NCBI RefSeq assembly: GCF_040546595.1
Contig: NZ_JBEPOB010000001.1
Coordinates: 1,489,001 to 1,553,000 of the forward strand
Direction: 5' to 3'
From: Bosea sp. OAE506
GTDB lineage: Bacteria; Pseudomonadota; Alphaproteobacteria; Rhizobiales; Beijerinckiaceae
Length of the DNA stretch: 64,000 nucleotides
Shown here: one piece after another, positions 9,643-19,299 of the stretch
Layout of the letters: every line of letters starts with the position of its first letter
Numbering within the stretch: position 1 is the stretch's first letter
The notes under the pieces: model-generated
What the model was told of the DNA's origin: nothing
The model's database searches: none
The model's input: the letters and a program-made list of their open reading frames with translations, nothing else
Translations under genes and position numbers: made by a program

Positions 9643-10059
9643 ATGGCGACCCTCCAGCGCGAGACCGATGTCGCGGCGACGAGGGAGGCCGTGGTCGCGG
9701 GCTTGAGTGCCTATAACGCGGCCCGGGTCGGGCCGCGCAACAGCGAGCCGCTGGCGCTCAGCCTGCGCGACGAGGCCGGAACGATCGTCGGCGGGCTGAT
9801 CGGCGAGCTGAAGTGGGAATGGCTTCATGTCGACCTGCTCTGGATCGACGAGGCCCATCGCGGCGCCGGCCATGGCGAGGCGCTGGTTGCGCTGGCTGAG
9901 ACGGCCGCGCGCGAGCATGGCGCGCGGGGCGTCTATCTGAGTACGATGAGCATCCAGGCGCCGCAGTTCTATCCCAAGCTCGGCTACAAGCCCTGCGGCG
10001 TGATGGAGGACTATCCCGTCGCGGGTCACCGGATCCACCATTTCGCGAAGGCGCTATGA
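9643..10059 (+). CDS. GNAT family N-acetyltransferase
   Basis: The 138-residue protein is a compact GNAT acetyltransferase. 'LLWIDEAHRGAGHGEALVALAE' carries the acetyl-CoA pyrophosphate-binding loop (RGAGHG), and 'QFYPKLGYKPCGVMEDYP' is the usual C-terminal motif. The acceptor is unknown. It lies between cobS and cobT. Its stop overlaps the cobT start (ATGA at 10056-10059), so it is made from the same transcript. The ATG at 9643, 14 bp after cobS, fits the fold's N-terminus; an upstream in-frame ATG lies inside cobS. Confidence 0.88.
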   Translation: MATLQRETDVAATREAVVAGLSAYNAARVGPRNSEPLALSLRDEAGTIVGGLIGELKWEWLHVDLLWIDEAHRGAGHGEALVALAETAAREHGARGVYLSTMSIQAPQFYPKLGYKPCGVMEDYPVAGHRIHHFAKAL

Positions 10060-11958
10060 CCCTTTCCAATCGCAAGCCCGGCACGACCAAGGAAGCGCCA
10101 GCGGAGCCGCTGAAGCGGGCCATCTCCTCGACGATGAAGGCGATCGCCCGCAAGCCGGAGATGGAGATCGTCTTCGCGGCCGACAAACCCTCTCTCGTCG
10201 GCGACCGCGCCCGGCTGCCCGAGCCGCCCCGCAAGCTGACGGCGCAGGACGTCGCGATCCTGCGCGGCCATTCCGATTCGATGGCGCTGCGCCTGGCCTG
10301 CCACGACGCCAGCGTGCATCGCCGCGCCGCGCCGGAAGGCGATGCGGCGCGTGCCGTGTTCGATGCGGTCGAGCAGGCGCGCGTCGAATGCGTCGGCTCG
10401 CGGCGGATGGCCGGCATGGCCGGCAACATCACCGCGATGCTGGAGGACCGCTACCACCGTGGCGGCCGCTATGAGGAGATCACCGACCGCGCCGACGCCC
10501 GCGCTCGAGGATGCGCTCGCCCTGATGGTTCGCGAGCGGCTGACCGGCCTGAAGCCGCCCAAGGCGGCCGAGAAGCTGGTCGATCTCTGGCGCGAGCAGA
10601 TCGAGGCCAAGGCCGGCGCCGATCTCGACCGGCTGTCGAAGGCGGTCGAGGACCAGCGTGCCTTCGCCCGCACCGTGCGCGACATGCTGGCCTCGCTCGA
10701 CATGGCCGAGCAGACGGCGCAGGGCGAGGACTCGGAAGAGGACGAGGACAACAAGGACCAGTCCTCCGACGAGCAGCAGCAGCAGGACGGCGAAGCCGAG
10801 CAGGAAAGCGCCGGCGAGCGCTCCGAGGTCGAGGTCTCGGACGACGCCACCGAGGAACTGCAGGAGGGGGCGACAGAAGCCTCCGACGCGCCCTCGGGAG
10901 ACTGGGACGAGGAGGACGAGAACTCCGAGGCCGACGAGGCCGGCGAGGCGCCGCGCCCGCGCGAGAGCAAGTCCAACGACCGACCGCAGACCGACTACAA
11001 GCCCTACACCCAGAAGTTCGACGAGATCGTCACCGCCGAGGACCTCTGCGACGCCGAGGAGCTGACGCGGCTGCGGGCCTATCTCGACAAGCAGCTGGCG
11101 CATTTGCAGGGTGTTGTTGCGAGACTTGCAAATCGGCTGCAGCGGCGGCTGATGGCGCAGCAGAACCGCTCCTGGCAGTTCGACCTGGAGGAGGGCGCGC
11201 TCGATCCGGCACGCCTGCCGCGCATCATCATCGACCCCTACCAGCCGCTCTCCTTCCGGCAGGAATCGGACGTCAATTTCCGCGACACGGTGGTGACGCT
11301 GCTGATCGACAATTCCGGCTCGATGCGCGGGCGTCCGATCACGGTCGCGGCGACCTGCGCCGACATCCTGGCGCGGACGCTGGAGCGCTGCGGCGTCAAG
11401 GTCGAGCTGCTCGGCTTCACCACGCGGGCCTGGAAGGGCGGGCTCTCGCGCGAGAGCTGGCTGCAATCGGGCAAGCCGGCCAGCCCCGGCCGCCTGAACG
11501 ATCTCCGGCACATCATCTACAAGGCGGCCGATGCGCCCTGGCGCCGGGCGCGCAAGAATCTCGGGCTGATGATGCGCGAGGGGCTGCTCAAGGAGAACAT
11601 CGACGGCGAGGCGCTGGACTGGGCGCATAAGCGCCTGCTTGCGCGGCCCGAGCAGCGCAAGATCCTGATGGTGATCTCGGATGGCGCGCCGGTCGACGAT
11701 TCGACGCTGTCGGTGAATTCCGGCAACTATCTCGAGCGGCATCTGCGGCACATCATCGCCGAAATCGAGACGCGCTCGCCGGTCGAGCTGATCGCCATCG
11801 GCATCGGACACGACGTCACCCGTTACTACCGCCGCGCCGTCACCATCGTCGACGCGGAAGAGCTTGGCGGCGTCATGACCGAGAAGCTCGCCGAGCTTTT
11901 CGAGGAGGATGCGGGGCTGAACGCCAAGCCGTCGCGCGGATCGCGGCGGCTGCAGTGA
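10056..11958 (+). pseudogene. cobT: Aerobic cobaltochelatase subunit CobT, frame broken at about 10500
   Basis: CobT partners CobS in ATP-driven cobalt insertion into the corrin ring. The N-terminal 148 residues read from 10056. From about 10501 the correct frame is the next one, up to 11958. The joint lies in 'ITDRADA', which should continue '[16 protein letters not shown]'. One surplus base near 10500-10502 explains the shift. After it come an acidic Glu/Asp/Gln-rich linker and a C-terminal von Willebrand A domain with MIDAS motif DNSGS (in [13 protein letters not shown]). The pathway has no obvious second copy here, so a sequencing error is at least as likely as a real mutation. Confidence 0.88.
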
Positions 11959-11989
11959 GCACGGCTCCAGACGCAGGCGCGTCGTCCCG

Positions 11990-12991
11990 ATGCGCCTGAC
12001 GCGCCGTTCTGCCCTGGCAGGGCTGGGCGCCTGGGCCGCAGCCGGCCCCGCCGCGGCTGCCTCTCCTGATACCGGCCGGATCCCGGTCGCGGTTTCGGCA
12101 CGGCCGATTGCCGCCTTCGAGCCGCGCAACCCCGAGAAGAGGCGTTTCGGCCAGCTCACCTTCCGCAGCGGGCTGGTGCTCAGCGGCAGCCATCCGCGCT
12201 TCGGCGGGCTGTCGGGGCTGTGGCGCGGACCCGGTGGCAGCGATCTCGTCGCCGTCACCGATAACGGCTTCTGGCTGACGGGCACGCTGACCTCGCGCGA
12301 CGGGCGGCTGACCGGGTTGGAGAGCGCGGAGCTCGCGCCCATCCTCGGCAGCTCAGGGCGGCCCCTGCACCGCTCGCGCTACTACGACACCGAGAGCCTG
12401 TGCATCGCCGACGGCGTCGCCTATCTCGGCGTCGAGCGGACGCATGACGTGCTGCGCTTCGATTGGGCAGCGGATGGCGTGATGGCGCGAGCCCGGATCG
12501 TGCCGGTGCCGCGCGAGGTCAAGCGCCTGCCGGATAATCGCGGGCTGGAGGCGATCGGCGTGGTGCCGGCGGGCCAGCCACTGGCTGGCGCGATCGTTGC
12601 CATCGCCGAGCGCTCGGGGGCGGAGGACGAGCCGACGCTCGGCGTCATCCTCGGTCGCCAGCCCGGGCTGTTTCGGGTGGCCCGGCATGACGGGTTCGAC
12701 ATCACCGACCTCGCCTTCCTGCCCGATGGCGACCTGCTGCTCCTGGAGCGCTGGTACCGGACCTTGCGCGGCGTCGGCATGCGCATCCGGCGTATTCCGG
12801 GCGCGAGCCTGAAGCCCGGCGCGCTGCTGGACGGCCCCATCCTGATCTCGGCCGATCTCGGCCAGGAGATCGACAACATGGAGGGGCTGGCGGTGCATCA
12901 GGAGGCGGGCCGGACCATCGTGACCCTGATCTCGGACGATAATTTCTCGTTCCTGCAGCGGACGGTCCTGCTGGAATTCGAGCTCGCCTGA
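11990..12991 (+). CDS. Phytase-like beta-propeller esterase domain protein, Tat-exported
   Basis: The protein of 333 residues begins with a twin-arginine signal ('RLTRRSALAGLGAWAAAG' and an AAA|S-type cleavage region near residue 25), so it is probably exported folded. The rest matches the 'esterase-like activity of phytase' family: 'FGGLSGLWRGPGG', 'VAVTDNGFWLTG' and 'YYDTESLCIADGVAYLGVER' in order, ending with 'NMEGLAVHQ' and 'LISDDNFSFLQRTVLLEF'. The natural substrate of this family is poorly defined. It follows cobT by 31 bp and may share its transcript; it converges on rpmB. Confidence 0.85.
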   Translation: MRLTRRSALAGLGAWAAAGPAAAASPDTGRIPVAVSARPIAAFEPRNPEKRRFGQLTFRSGLVLSGSHPRFGGLSGLWRGPGGSDLVAVTDNGFWLTGTLTSRDGRLTGLESAELAPILGSSGRPLHRSRYYDTESLCIADGVAYLGVERTHDVLRFDWAADGVMARARIVPVPREVKRLPDNRGLEAIGVVPAGQPLAGAIVAIAERSGAEDEPTLGVILGRQPGLFRVARHDGFDITDLAFLPDGDLLLLERWYRTLRGVGMRIRRIPGASLKPGALLDGPILISADLGQEIDNMEGLAVHQEAGRTIVTLISDDNFSFLQRTVLLEFELA

Positions 12992-13013
12992 CGTCGCGAG
13001 GGTGCTCCCAACG

Positions 13014-13037
13014 AAAAAAGCGGCCGTGAGGCCGCTT
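13014..13037 (-). terminator. Rho-independent terminator of rpmB
   Basis: A perfect 6-bp stem (GCGGCC / GGCCGC) with a 4-base loop is followed on the minus strand by six T. It lies 28 bp beyond the rpmB stop and between the convergent gene ends. Confidence 0.85.
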
Positions 13038-13064
13038 CCTTCAGAACCGAAAAGGCTCGTCCGC

Positions 13065-13352
13065 TCAGGCGGTGGCGAGCTTCTTTTCGATGTCACGCTT
13101 CAGCGTCAGGGCGCCGGTCGACAGATCGGAGGCCGAGGCCTTGATCAGGAAGGCGTCCAGACCGCCGCGGTGATCGACCGTGCGCAGGGCGTTCGCCGAG
13201 ACACGCAGGCGCACGGAGCGGCCGAGCGCATCCGACTGCAGCGTGACATTGACGAGGTTGGGCCGGAAGACGGTCTTCGTCTTGCGGTTCGAGTGGCTGA
13301 CGAGGTGGCCGGTGAGGGTGGCCTTCCCGGTCAGTTCGCAACGGCGCGCCAT
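13065..13352 (-). CDS. rpmB: 50S ribosomal protein L28
   Basis: This 95-residue protein is L28 of the large ribosomal subunit. The start '[10 protein letters not shown]' and the basic '[14 protein letters not shown]' segment are diagnostic. The ATG at 13352 matches the conserved N-terminus; the frame extends a further seven codons upstream to another ATG that is not conserved. The gene stands alone with its own terminator and 276 bp of upstream sequence to the next, divergent gene. Confidence 0.97.
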   Translation of the reverse strand: MARRCELTGKATLTGHLVSHSNRKTKTVFRPNLVNVTLQSDALGRSVRLRVSANALRTVDHRGGLDAFLIKASASDLSTGALTLKRDIEKKLATA

Positions 13353-13628
13353 GGTATCGATCCTTACATCCAACCGGCTGGCTCAAACAAAAATGCCGAC
13401 ACGCGACGTGCCGGACATGAGCACCGGAAGTCAAATTGAAGTCGCGGTTCCATAGCCAAGGCCGGCGGAGCCGTCAAGGAAAACCGCGCGACGGCGGGCG
13501 GAAACGGGCAACGGGCAGGCGCGAGGCCCGGCGTGGCATCTGCGCGCTCGCCAAAGCCCGCGAAAAGGGTCACGATTCGGACCGATTCGCAGGGCATGTC
13601 GGTGTCCTCGGCCGTCTGGAGGAAGTGG

Positions 13629-14450
13629 ATGAAACCCGCCATCGCATCGTCTCTGGGCGGGTTGATGCTCGCCTTCGCCGTCGCGAGCGTCGCCGCTCCG
13701 GCGGCCGGCGCCTCGCTAGATGCTCGCTACGACGTGTCGCTTCTTGGCCTGACGCTGGGTTCCGCCAGCCTCGTCGGCGGAATCGACGGCTCCGGCTACA
13801 AGCTCGACCTGACGGCCAAGCTGACCGGGCTGGTCGGCGGCTTCACCGGCGGGCGCGGCTCGGGCGCCGCGAGCGGCAGCCTGAATGGTGCCAAGCTCTC
13901 CCCGACGAGCTTCGCGGTCAGCTCGGCGAGCTCCAGCGAAAGCCGCACGGTGCGCATGGCCCTCGACAGCAACACCGTCGCTGCCGTCGAGATCGAGCCG
14001 CCGATCGAGGCCAAGCCCGACCGCGTCCCGCTGAACGACGGCCATCGCCGCAACGTGATCGACCCGCTCAGCGCCTTCCTGATGCCCGTCACCGGCAAGG
14101 ATTTGTCCAACGCCTGCAACCGCACCCTGCAGATCTTCGACGGCGCAGCGCGCTACGACATCAAGCTCAGCCAGGCTGGCACCCGCGAGGTCAAGCTCGA
14201 GGGCTATAGCGGCCCGGTGGCGGTCTGCCAGGTGCGCTATGTGCCGATCGCCGGCCACCGCTCGCAGCGGCCCAGCACCAAGTTCATGATCGAGAACCGC
14301 GACATCAGCACCTGGCTGGCGCCTGTCGCCGGGACCAATGTCATGGTGCCGGTGCGCGTCTCGGTGAAGACGATGATCGGGACCGCCGTGCTTGAAGCCT
14401 CGAGCTTCAAGGTCGATCCGGGTGTGACGGCGAGCACGGCGAGGAATTAA
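13629..14450 (+). CDS. Exported DUF3108 protein
   Basis: The product of 273 residues starts with a signal peptide (basic MK, then hydrophobic 'SSLGGLMLAFAVASVAA', cleavage near AGA|S). The mature part matches DUF3108, a beta-rich periplasmic domain of unknown role: 'ARYDVSLLGLTLGSASL' at the start and 'AVCQVRYVPIAGHR' later. The ATG at 13629 is chosen because GGAGG lies six bases before it. Upstream in-frame ATGs at 13533 and 13596 lack this and would spoil the signal peptide. It is followed by a palindromic repeat. Confidence 0.82.
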   Translation: MKPAIASSLGGLMLAFAVASVAAPAAGASLDARYDVSLLGLTLGSASLVGGIDGSGYKLDLTAKLTGLVGGFTGGRGSGAASGSLNGAKLSPTSFAVSSASSSESRTVRMALDSNTVAAVEIEPPIEAKPDRVPLNDGHRRNVIDPLSAFLMPVTGKDLSNACNRTLQIFDGAARYDIKLSQAGTREVKLEGYSGPVAVCQVRYVPIAGHRSQRPSTKFMIENRDISTWLAPVAGTNVMVPVRVSVKTMIGTAVLEASSFKVDPGVTASTARN

Positions 14451-14461
14451 GACGGCGGGCC

Positions 14462-14566
14462 CGTCATGCTCGGGCTTGACCCGAGCATCTCAGGACGACG
14501 AGGCTGCGGGCGTTTCATCCTGCCGGAGATTCTCGGGTCGACGCTTCGCTTCGCCCGAGAATGACG
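14462..14566. repeat. Palindromic intergenic repeat, copy 1
   Basis: About 105 bp with inverted ends: CGTCATGCTCGGG on the left and CCCGAGAATGACG on the right. A second internal palindrome pairs CTCGGGCTTGACCCGAG. It lies between the convergent DUF3108 and SMR genes. Two shorter copies of the same family occur at 18256-18332 and 22127-22203. The RNA could fold into a double hairpin that protects or ends transcripts. Confidence 0.8.
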
Positions 14567-14573
14567 CCCTTGT

Positions 14574-14918
14574 TCAATGCGCCGTCGATTTCGAGAACAG
14601 ATTGATCACCAGCACGCCGGCGACGATGAGCGCCATGCCGATGATGGCCGGCAGGTCCAGCTTCTGTCCGAACAGAACCCGCGCGATGATGCTGATCATG
14701 ACGATGCCGACGCCCGACCAGATGGCGTAGGCGACGCCGACGGGAATCGTCCGCAAGGTCAGGGTCAGGAAGTAGAAGGCGCTCAGGAAGGCGGCGAGCA
14801 TGATCATCGTCGGCATGGGCCGCGTGAACTCGTTCGACGCCTTCAGCGCCGAGGTGCCGATGACCTCGCTGACGATCGCCGCCGCGAGGTAGAGATAGCT
14901 CGCGGCGCCGAAGGTCAT
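14574..14918 (-). CDS. SMR family multidrug efflux transporter
   Basis: This 114-residue protein has four membrane segments and the small multidrug resistance signature: the membrane-embedded Glu in 'LAAAIVSEVIGTSALK' (about residue 18), 'IPVGVAYAIWSGVG' in helix 3, and a last helix of 'GMALIVAGVLVINLF'. Such proteins work as dimers that exchange protons for quaternary cations, guanidinium or polyamines. The start overlaps the stop of the aminotransferase upstream (ATGA, 14915-14918), so both are co-translated. Whether it exports drugs or a metabolite cannot be told from the sequence. Confidence 0.92.
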   Translation of the reverse strand: MTFGAASYLYLAAAIVSEVIGTSALKASNEFTRPMPTMIMLAAFLSAFYFLTLTLRTIPVGVAYAIWSGVGIVMISIIARVLFGQKLDLPAIIGMALIVAGVLVINLFSKSTAH

Positions 14919-16099
14919 GCGGCTTTCGCGCTCTTGAGGAACGTGCCCATGCGCTTCAGCGCGCGCTCGATGTTCTCCAGCGAGTTGGCGTAGGAAAGGC
15001 GAATATAACCCTCGCCATGGACGCCGAAATCGGGGCCGCCGATGGTGGCGACGCCGGTCTCCTCGAGCAGGGCAGAGGCGAGCTTCTTGGCCTTCCAGCC
15101 GGTCTGCGAGACGTTCGGGAAGGCGTAGAAGGCGCCCTTCGGAACGATGCAGGAGACGCCTGGCAGGGCGTTGAGCCCCTTCACCACCGCCTTCCGGCGC
15201 CGGTCGAACTCGGCCAACATCATCGCGACCGCGTCCTGCGGACCGGTCAGCGCGGCAAGGCCGGCCCACTGGGCGGGTGCGTTGACGCAGGAATGCGAGT
15301 TCACCGCCAGCTTGCGGGCGTTGTCGTAGAGGGGCTTGGGCCAGATCGACCAGCCCATGCGCCAGCCCGTCATGGCGTAGGTCTTCGACCAGCCGTTGAG
15401 CAGGATCAGCCGGTCCCGAATCTCGGGGTAGCTCAGCAGGCAGACATGCTGCTCGCCGTCATAGAGCATCTGGTCGTAGATCTCGTCGGACATGATCGCG
15501 ACGTCGGGGAATTTGGCCAGCCCGGCGACGAGCTTGTCGACCTCGGCCTTGGGCGTGACGCCGCCGGTCGGGTTGGCCGGCGAGTTGACGATCAGGAGGC
15601 GCGTCTTCGGCGTGATCAGCGCGAGCGTTTCCTCGGCCGAGAAGGCGAAGCCGTTCTCCTCGCGGATCGGCACCGGGATCGGCGTCGCGCCGGTGTATTC
15701 GATCATCGAGCGGTAGATCGGGAAGCCGGGGTCCGGATAGAGGATCTCTGCGCCGGGCTCGCCGAACATCAGGATCGCCATGAACATGGTGACCTTTCCG
15801 CCCGGCACAATCATCACGCTCTCGGGCGAGACCTCGACCTGGAAGCGCTTGTGCAGATCGGCCGCGACCGCCTCGCGCAGCGGCAGGATGCCGTTGGCCG
15901 GGGTGTAGCCGTGATGGCCGTCGCGCAGCGCCTTCACGGCGGCTTCGACGATGTGGTCGGGGGTCGGGAAATCGGGCTGGCCGATGCCGAGATTGATGAT
16001 GTCCTTGCCCTGACGCTGCAATTCGGTGGCGCGCGCCAGCACGGCGAAGGCGTTCTCCTCGCCGATGCGGGCGAAGGCGGGGACGACGTGGAGCGTCAT
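14915..16099 (-). CDS. PLP-dependent aminotransferase, class I (aspartate aminotransferase-like)
   Basis: The protein has 394 residues. It shows the class I fold-type I aminotransferase motifs: 'NLGIGQPDFPTPDHI', the substrate-binding 'NSPANPTGG' near residues 172-180, 'SDEIYDQMLY', and the PLP-binding Lys239 in 'LNGWSKTYAMTGWRMGW'. Aspartate or an aromatic/branched amino acid is the likely donor. The start at 16099 has AGGAAG about six bases upstream; the open frame extends far beyond it without homology. It is co-translated with the SMR gene downstream and divergent from the dehydratase gene. Confidence 0.9.
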   Translation of the reverse strand: MTLHVVPAFARIGEENAFAVLARATELQRQGKDIINLGIGQPDFPTPDHIVEAAVKALRDGHHGYTPANGILPLREAVAADLHKRFQVEVSPESVMIVPGGKVTMFMAILMFGEPGAEILYPDPGFPIYRSMIEYTGATPIPVPIREENGFAFSAEETLALITPKTRLLIVNSPANPTGGVTPKAEVDKLVAGLAKFPDVAIMSDEIYDQMLYDGEQHVCLLSYPEIRDRLILLNGWSKTYAMTGWRMGWSIWPKPLYDNARKLAVNSHSCVNAPAQWAGLAALTGPQDAVAMMLAEFDRRRKAVVKGLNALPGVSCIVPKGAFYAFPNVSQTGWKAKKLASALLEETGVATIGGPDFGVHGEGYIRLSYANSLENIERALKRMGTFLKSAKAA

Positions 16100-16225
16100 G
16101 GCGGGCTTCCTCGGGCTTGGTCGCGCTGCGGCCCGCTTGGGACGGGGCCTTGTCCTCTCTTGCTGTCTCTCTTGGCGCCAAAGCGGTGGCGCTGGCAAGC
16201 GTGCGGCGCGTCGCTTCGCGCCAAT

Positions 16226-16263
16226 TGCATGCTGTATGCAGGGCGCGTAAATAGTATGACTAT
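16226..16263. promoter_or_regulatory. Two palindromes between divergent genes, candidate operators
   Basis: TGCAT-GCTGT-ATGCA (16226-16240) and ATAGT-ATG-ACTAT (16251-16263) are perfect 5-bp-arm palindromes, 120-160 bp before the dehydratase start and upstream of the divergent aminotransferase. They sit where promoters of both genes should be and are AT-rich in a GC-rich setting. A GntR- or LacI-type regulator is possible; no regulator gene is adjacent. Confidence 0.4.
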
Positions 16264-16382
16264 CGTCGGATCGGCTCTTGCCGCGCCGGGGCCGATGGGC
16301 ATGATGAGCCTGTCTCGAATTGTTGGAAGCAGAGATCGGCAAGCGGCCGCCAGTGTCCGCGCCGTGCGAGAGGAAGACGAGG

Positions 16383-18245
16383 ATGGCCAAGACACCCGAA
16401 AGCAACATGCCGCGCGATCAGCGCCCGGTCGCCACCACCAAGAAGAAGGCGCCGCGCCGCATCAAGCCGGAGCAGCTGCGCTCGAAGGCCTGGTTCGACA
16501 ATCCCGCGAATGCCGACATGACGGCGCTCTATATCGAGCGCACGATGAATTTCGGCCTGTCGCGGGACGAGTTGCAGTCGGGCCGGCCGATCATCGGCAT
16601 CGCGCAGACCGGCTCGGACATCGCGCCCTGCAACCGCCACCATATCGAGCTCGCCCATCGCGTCCGCGACGGCATCCGCGAGATGGGCGGCGTGCCCTTC
16701 GAGTTTCCGATCCATCCGATCCAGGAGACCTGCAAGCGGCCGACCGCCTCGCTCGACCGCAACCTGCAATATCTCAGCCTCGTCGAAATCCTCTACGGCT
16801 ATCCGCTCGACGGCGTCGTGCTGACGACTGGCTGCGACAAGACCACGCCGGCCCAGATCATGGCGGCCGCGACGGTGGACATCCCCGCCATCGCCTTGCC
16901 GGGCGGGCCGATGCTAAACGGCAATTTCCGCGGCGAGCGCACCGGTTCGGGCACGATCGTCTGGAAGGCGCGCCAGATGATGGCCGCCGGCGAGATCGAC
17001 TACAAAGGCTTCGTCGATCTCGTGGCCTCCTCGGCGCCCTCGGCCGGCCATTGCAACACGATGGGCACGGCCTCGACGATGAATTCGCTGGCCGAGGCGA
17101 TGGGCATGACCCTGCCGGGCGGCGCCGCCATCCCTGCGCCCTATCGCGACCGCTACGAGATGGCCTATCTGACGGGCAAGCGCATCGTCGACATGGTCTG
17201 GGAGAACCTGGTTCCCTCCAAGATTCTAACGCGCGAGGCTTTCGAGAACACCATCGTCATCAATTCGGCGATCGGCGGCTCGACCAATGCGCCGATCCAC
17301 GTCAACGCCATCGCCAAGCATATCGGCGTGCCGCTCGACAATGAGGACTGGACCAAGATCGGCTACGATGTCCCGCTACTGGTCAACCTGCAGCCCGCCG
17401 GCGAGTATCTCGGCGAGGACTATTATCGTGCCGGCGGCGTGCCTGCCGTGGTCGCCGAGCTCGTCGCCAAGGGCAAGATCAAGCCGGCGATTACCGCCAA
17501 TGGACGCACGCTCGCCGAGAATTGTGAGGGCTTCTTCTCGGTCGATCGTCGCGTGATCAAGACCTATGACGAGCCGATGAAGGCGCAGTCGGGCTTCCTC
17601 AACCTGTCCGGCAACCTTTTCGATTCCGCGATCATGAAGACCAGCGTGATCACGCCGGAGTTCCGCAAGCGCTACCTCGAAAATCCCAAGGATCCTAACG
17701 CCTTCGAGGGCCGCGCCATCGTCTTCGACGGGCCGGAGGACTACCACCACCGCATCGACGATCCGGCGCTCGCCATCGACGAACACTGCATCCTGTTCAT
17801 CCGCGGTGTCGGGCCGATCGGCTATCCCGGCGCGGCCGAGGTGGTGAACATGCGGCCGCCGGATTACCTCATCAAGAAGGGCGTCTCGGCGCTCGCCTGC
17901 ATTGGTGATGGCCGCCAGTCGGGCACCTCGGGCTCGCCCTCGATCCTGAACGCCTCGCCGGAAGCGGCGACGGGTGGCGGGCTGGCCCTGTTGAAGACCG
18001 GCGACATGGTGCGCATCGACCTGACCAAGCGCACCGCCGACATCCTGATCTCGGCCGAAGAACTGGCGCAGCGCCGCGCCGCGCTGAAGGCCGCCGGCGG
18101 CTACAAATACCCCAAGAGCCAGACGCCCTGGCAGGAGATCCAGCGCAAGATCGTCGGCGAACTCTCCGAGGGCATGGTGCTGAAGCCGGCGGTCAAGTAC
18201 CAGAAGATCCACAAGAAGTTCGGCGTGCCGCGCGACAATCACTGA
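16383..18245 (+). CDS. IlvD/Edd family sugar-acid dehydratase (L-arabinonate dehydratase-like)
   Basis: This 620-residue iron-sulfur dehydratase removes water from a sugar acid to give a 2-keto-3-deoxy acid. Candidate cluster ligands are Cys83 (DIAPCNRHH), Cys151 ([10 protein letters not shown]) and Cys224 ([10 protein letters not shown]). '[21 protein letters not shown]' is the C-terminal active-site region. Sequence style fits the pentonate dehydratases (arabinonate, xylonate) of rhizobia better than IlvD of valine synthesis. It opens a region with a PEP-mutase-like lyase, a short-chain dehydrogenase and a DenD-like dehydrogenase, which supports sugar-acid breakdown. The Lys-rich first 30 residues are unusual. 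Confidence 0.85.
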   Translation: MAKTPESNMPRDQRPVATTKKKAPRRIKPEQLRSKAWFDNPANADMTALYIERTMNFGLSRDELQSGRPIIGIAQTGSDIAPCNRHHIELAHRVRDGIREMGGVPFEFPIHPIQETCKRPTASLDRNLQYLSLVEILYGYPLDGVVLTTGCDKTTPAQIMAAATVDIPAIALPGGPMLNGNFRGERTGSGTIVWKARQMMAAGEIDYKGFVDLVASSAPSAGHCNTMGTASTMNSLAEAMGMTLPGGAAIPAPYRDRYEMAYLTGKRIVDMVWENLVPSKILTREAFENTIVINSAIGGSTNAPIHVNAIAKHIGVPLDNEDWTKIGYDVPLLVNLQPAGEYLGEDYYRAGGVPAVVAELVAKGKIKPAITANGRTLAENCEGFFSVDRRVIKTYDEPMKAQSGFLNLSGNLFDSAIMKTSVITPEFRKRYLENPKDPNAFEGRAIVFDGPEDYHHRIDDPALAIDEHCILFIRGVGPIGYPGAAEVVNMRPPDYLIKKGVSALACIGDGRQSGTSGSPSILNASPEAATGGGLALLKTGDMVRIDLTKRTADILISAEELAQRRAALKAAGGYKYPKSQTPWQEIQRKIVGELSEGMVLKPAVKYQKIHKKFGVPRDNH

Positions 18246-18255
18246 TTGGGCGCTT

Positions 18256-18332
18256 CGTCATGCTCGGGCTCGACCCGAGCATCTTCGGCAAGAGGTTCTC
18301 GGGTCGGCGCCATGCGCCGCCCGAGAGCGACG
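18256..18332. repeat. Palindromic intergenic repeat, copy 2
   Basis: About 77 bp, from CGTCATGCTCGGG to CCCGAGAGCGACG, with the same internal GCTCGGG..CCCGAGC hairpin as copies 1 and 3. It begins 11 bp after the dehydratase stop. The right arm has diverged (AGCGACG for AATGACG). Confidence 0.78.
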
Positions 18333-18459
18333 CCAACGGGTGCCATTCCACGCACGCATCGGCGCCGATCCCGCTGCGCGTGCCACCGGGGCTGACAAGG
18401 CACGCCTTTGCGGACACTATGCGCGTCCTGCTGCCGCAGCGTATCTGAAACGATTTAAA

Positions 18460-19299
18460 ATGGCCTATCCCCCTCAGGTCGATGCCTTTCGCGCGCTCCA
18501 TGCGTCCGGCTGCTTCGTCATGCCGAACCCGTGGGATCTCGGCTCGGCACGCTGGCTGCGCGGGCAGGGCTTCAAGGCGCTGGCGACGACGAGCGCTGGC
18601 TTCGCCTTCACGCAAGGCCGGGCCGACCAGGACGTGCCACGCGACATGATGCTCGCGCACATAGCCGAGATGGTGAAGGCGGTGCCCGACCTGCCGGTGA
18701 ATGCCGATTTCGAGAACGGCTATGCCGACACGCCCGATGGCGTCGCCGCCAACGTCAAGCTCTGCGTTGCGACCGGCGCCGCCGGGCTGTCGATCGAGGA
18801 TGCGACGGGGCGCGAGGACGATCCGCTCTATCCGTTCGAGCTCGCGGTGGAGCGCATCCGCGCCGCGCGCAAGGCGATCGACGAAACTGGTTCCGGCGTG
18901 GTGCTGACCGCGCGGGCGGAGTGCTTCCTGACCGCTCATCCCCAGGCGCAGGCGGAGTCGGTGCGCCGCCTCGAGGCCTATCGCGAGGCGGGGGCCGACG
19001 TGCTCTATGCGCCGGGCGTGCGGAGCGCCGAGCAGATCGCGGCGATCGTCGCCGCAGCAGGCGGCAAGCCTGTCAACGTCGTGGTCTTCGCCGATTTCGG
19101 CCTGACCGTCGCCGATTTCGAAGCCCTGGGCGTCCGCCGCCTGTCGACGGGCGCCGCCTCGGCGCGCTCGGCCTGGGCCGGCTTCGTCGAATCGACCCGC
19201 CAGATCGTGGAGGGCGGCAGCTTCGCGGGTTTTGCCGGCAATGCGCCCTCGCGGCGTCTCGACCCGTTCTTCCGCGACGATCTGAAGGCGCGCTCATGA
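18460..19299 (+). CDS. Isocitrate lyase/PEP mutase family protein
   Basis: The 279-residue protein belongs to the isocitrate lyase/phosphoenolpyruvate mutase superfamily. 'MPNPWDLGSARWL' at the start, 'VNADFENGYAD' with the metal-binding acidic residues near 80-90, and 'LSIEDATG' are the core motifs. Members cleave or form C-C or C-P bonds through oxaloacetate-like enolates. Which reaction this one performs is unclear; it may act as an oxaloacetate decarboxylase or a 2-methylisocitrate lyase-like enzyme. The ATG at 18460 matches the conserved N-terminus. Its stop overlaps the start of the small gene behind it. Confidence 0.85.
   Translation: MAYPPQVDAFRALHASGCFVMPNPWDLGSARWLRGQGFKALATTSAGFAFTQGRADQDVPRDMMLAHIAEMVKAVPDLPVNADFENGYADTPDGVAANVKLCVATGAAGLSIEDATGREDDPLYPFELAVERIRAARKAIDETGSGVVLTARAECFLTAHPQAQAESVRRLEAYREAGADVLYAPGVRSAEQIAAIVAAAGGKPVNVVVFADFGLTVADFEALGVRRLSTGAASARSAWAGFVESTRQIVEGGSFAGFAGNAPSRRLDPFFRDDLKARS

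Noticed and set aside
10480..12342. Long minus-strand open frame of 620 codons opposite cobT and the phytase-like gene
   Set aside because: It mirrors codon-position bias of the real plus-strand genes; the translation is low-complexity Arg/Leu/Asp-rich sequence without any motif.
15017..17344. 775-codon plus-strand frame running through the aminotransferase into the dehydratase
   Set aside because: It is an antisense shadow of the aminotransferase and an out-of-frame reading of the dehydratase.
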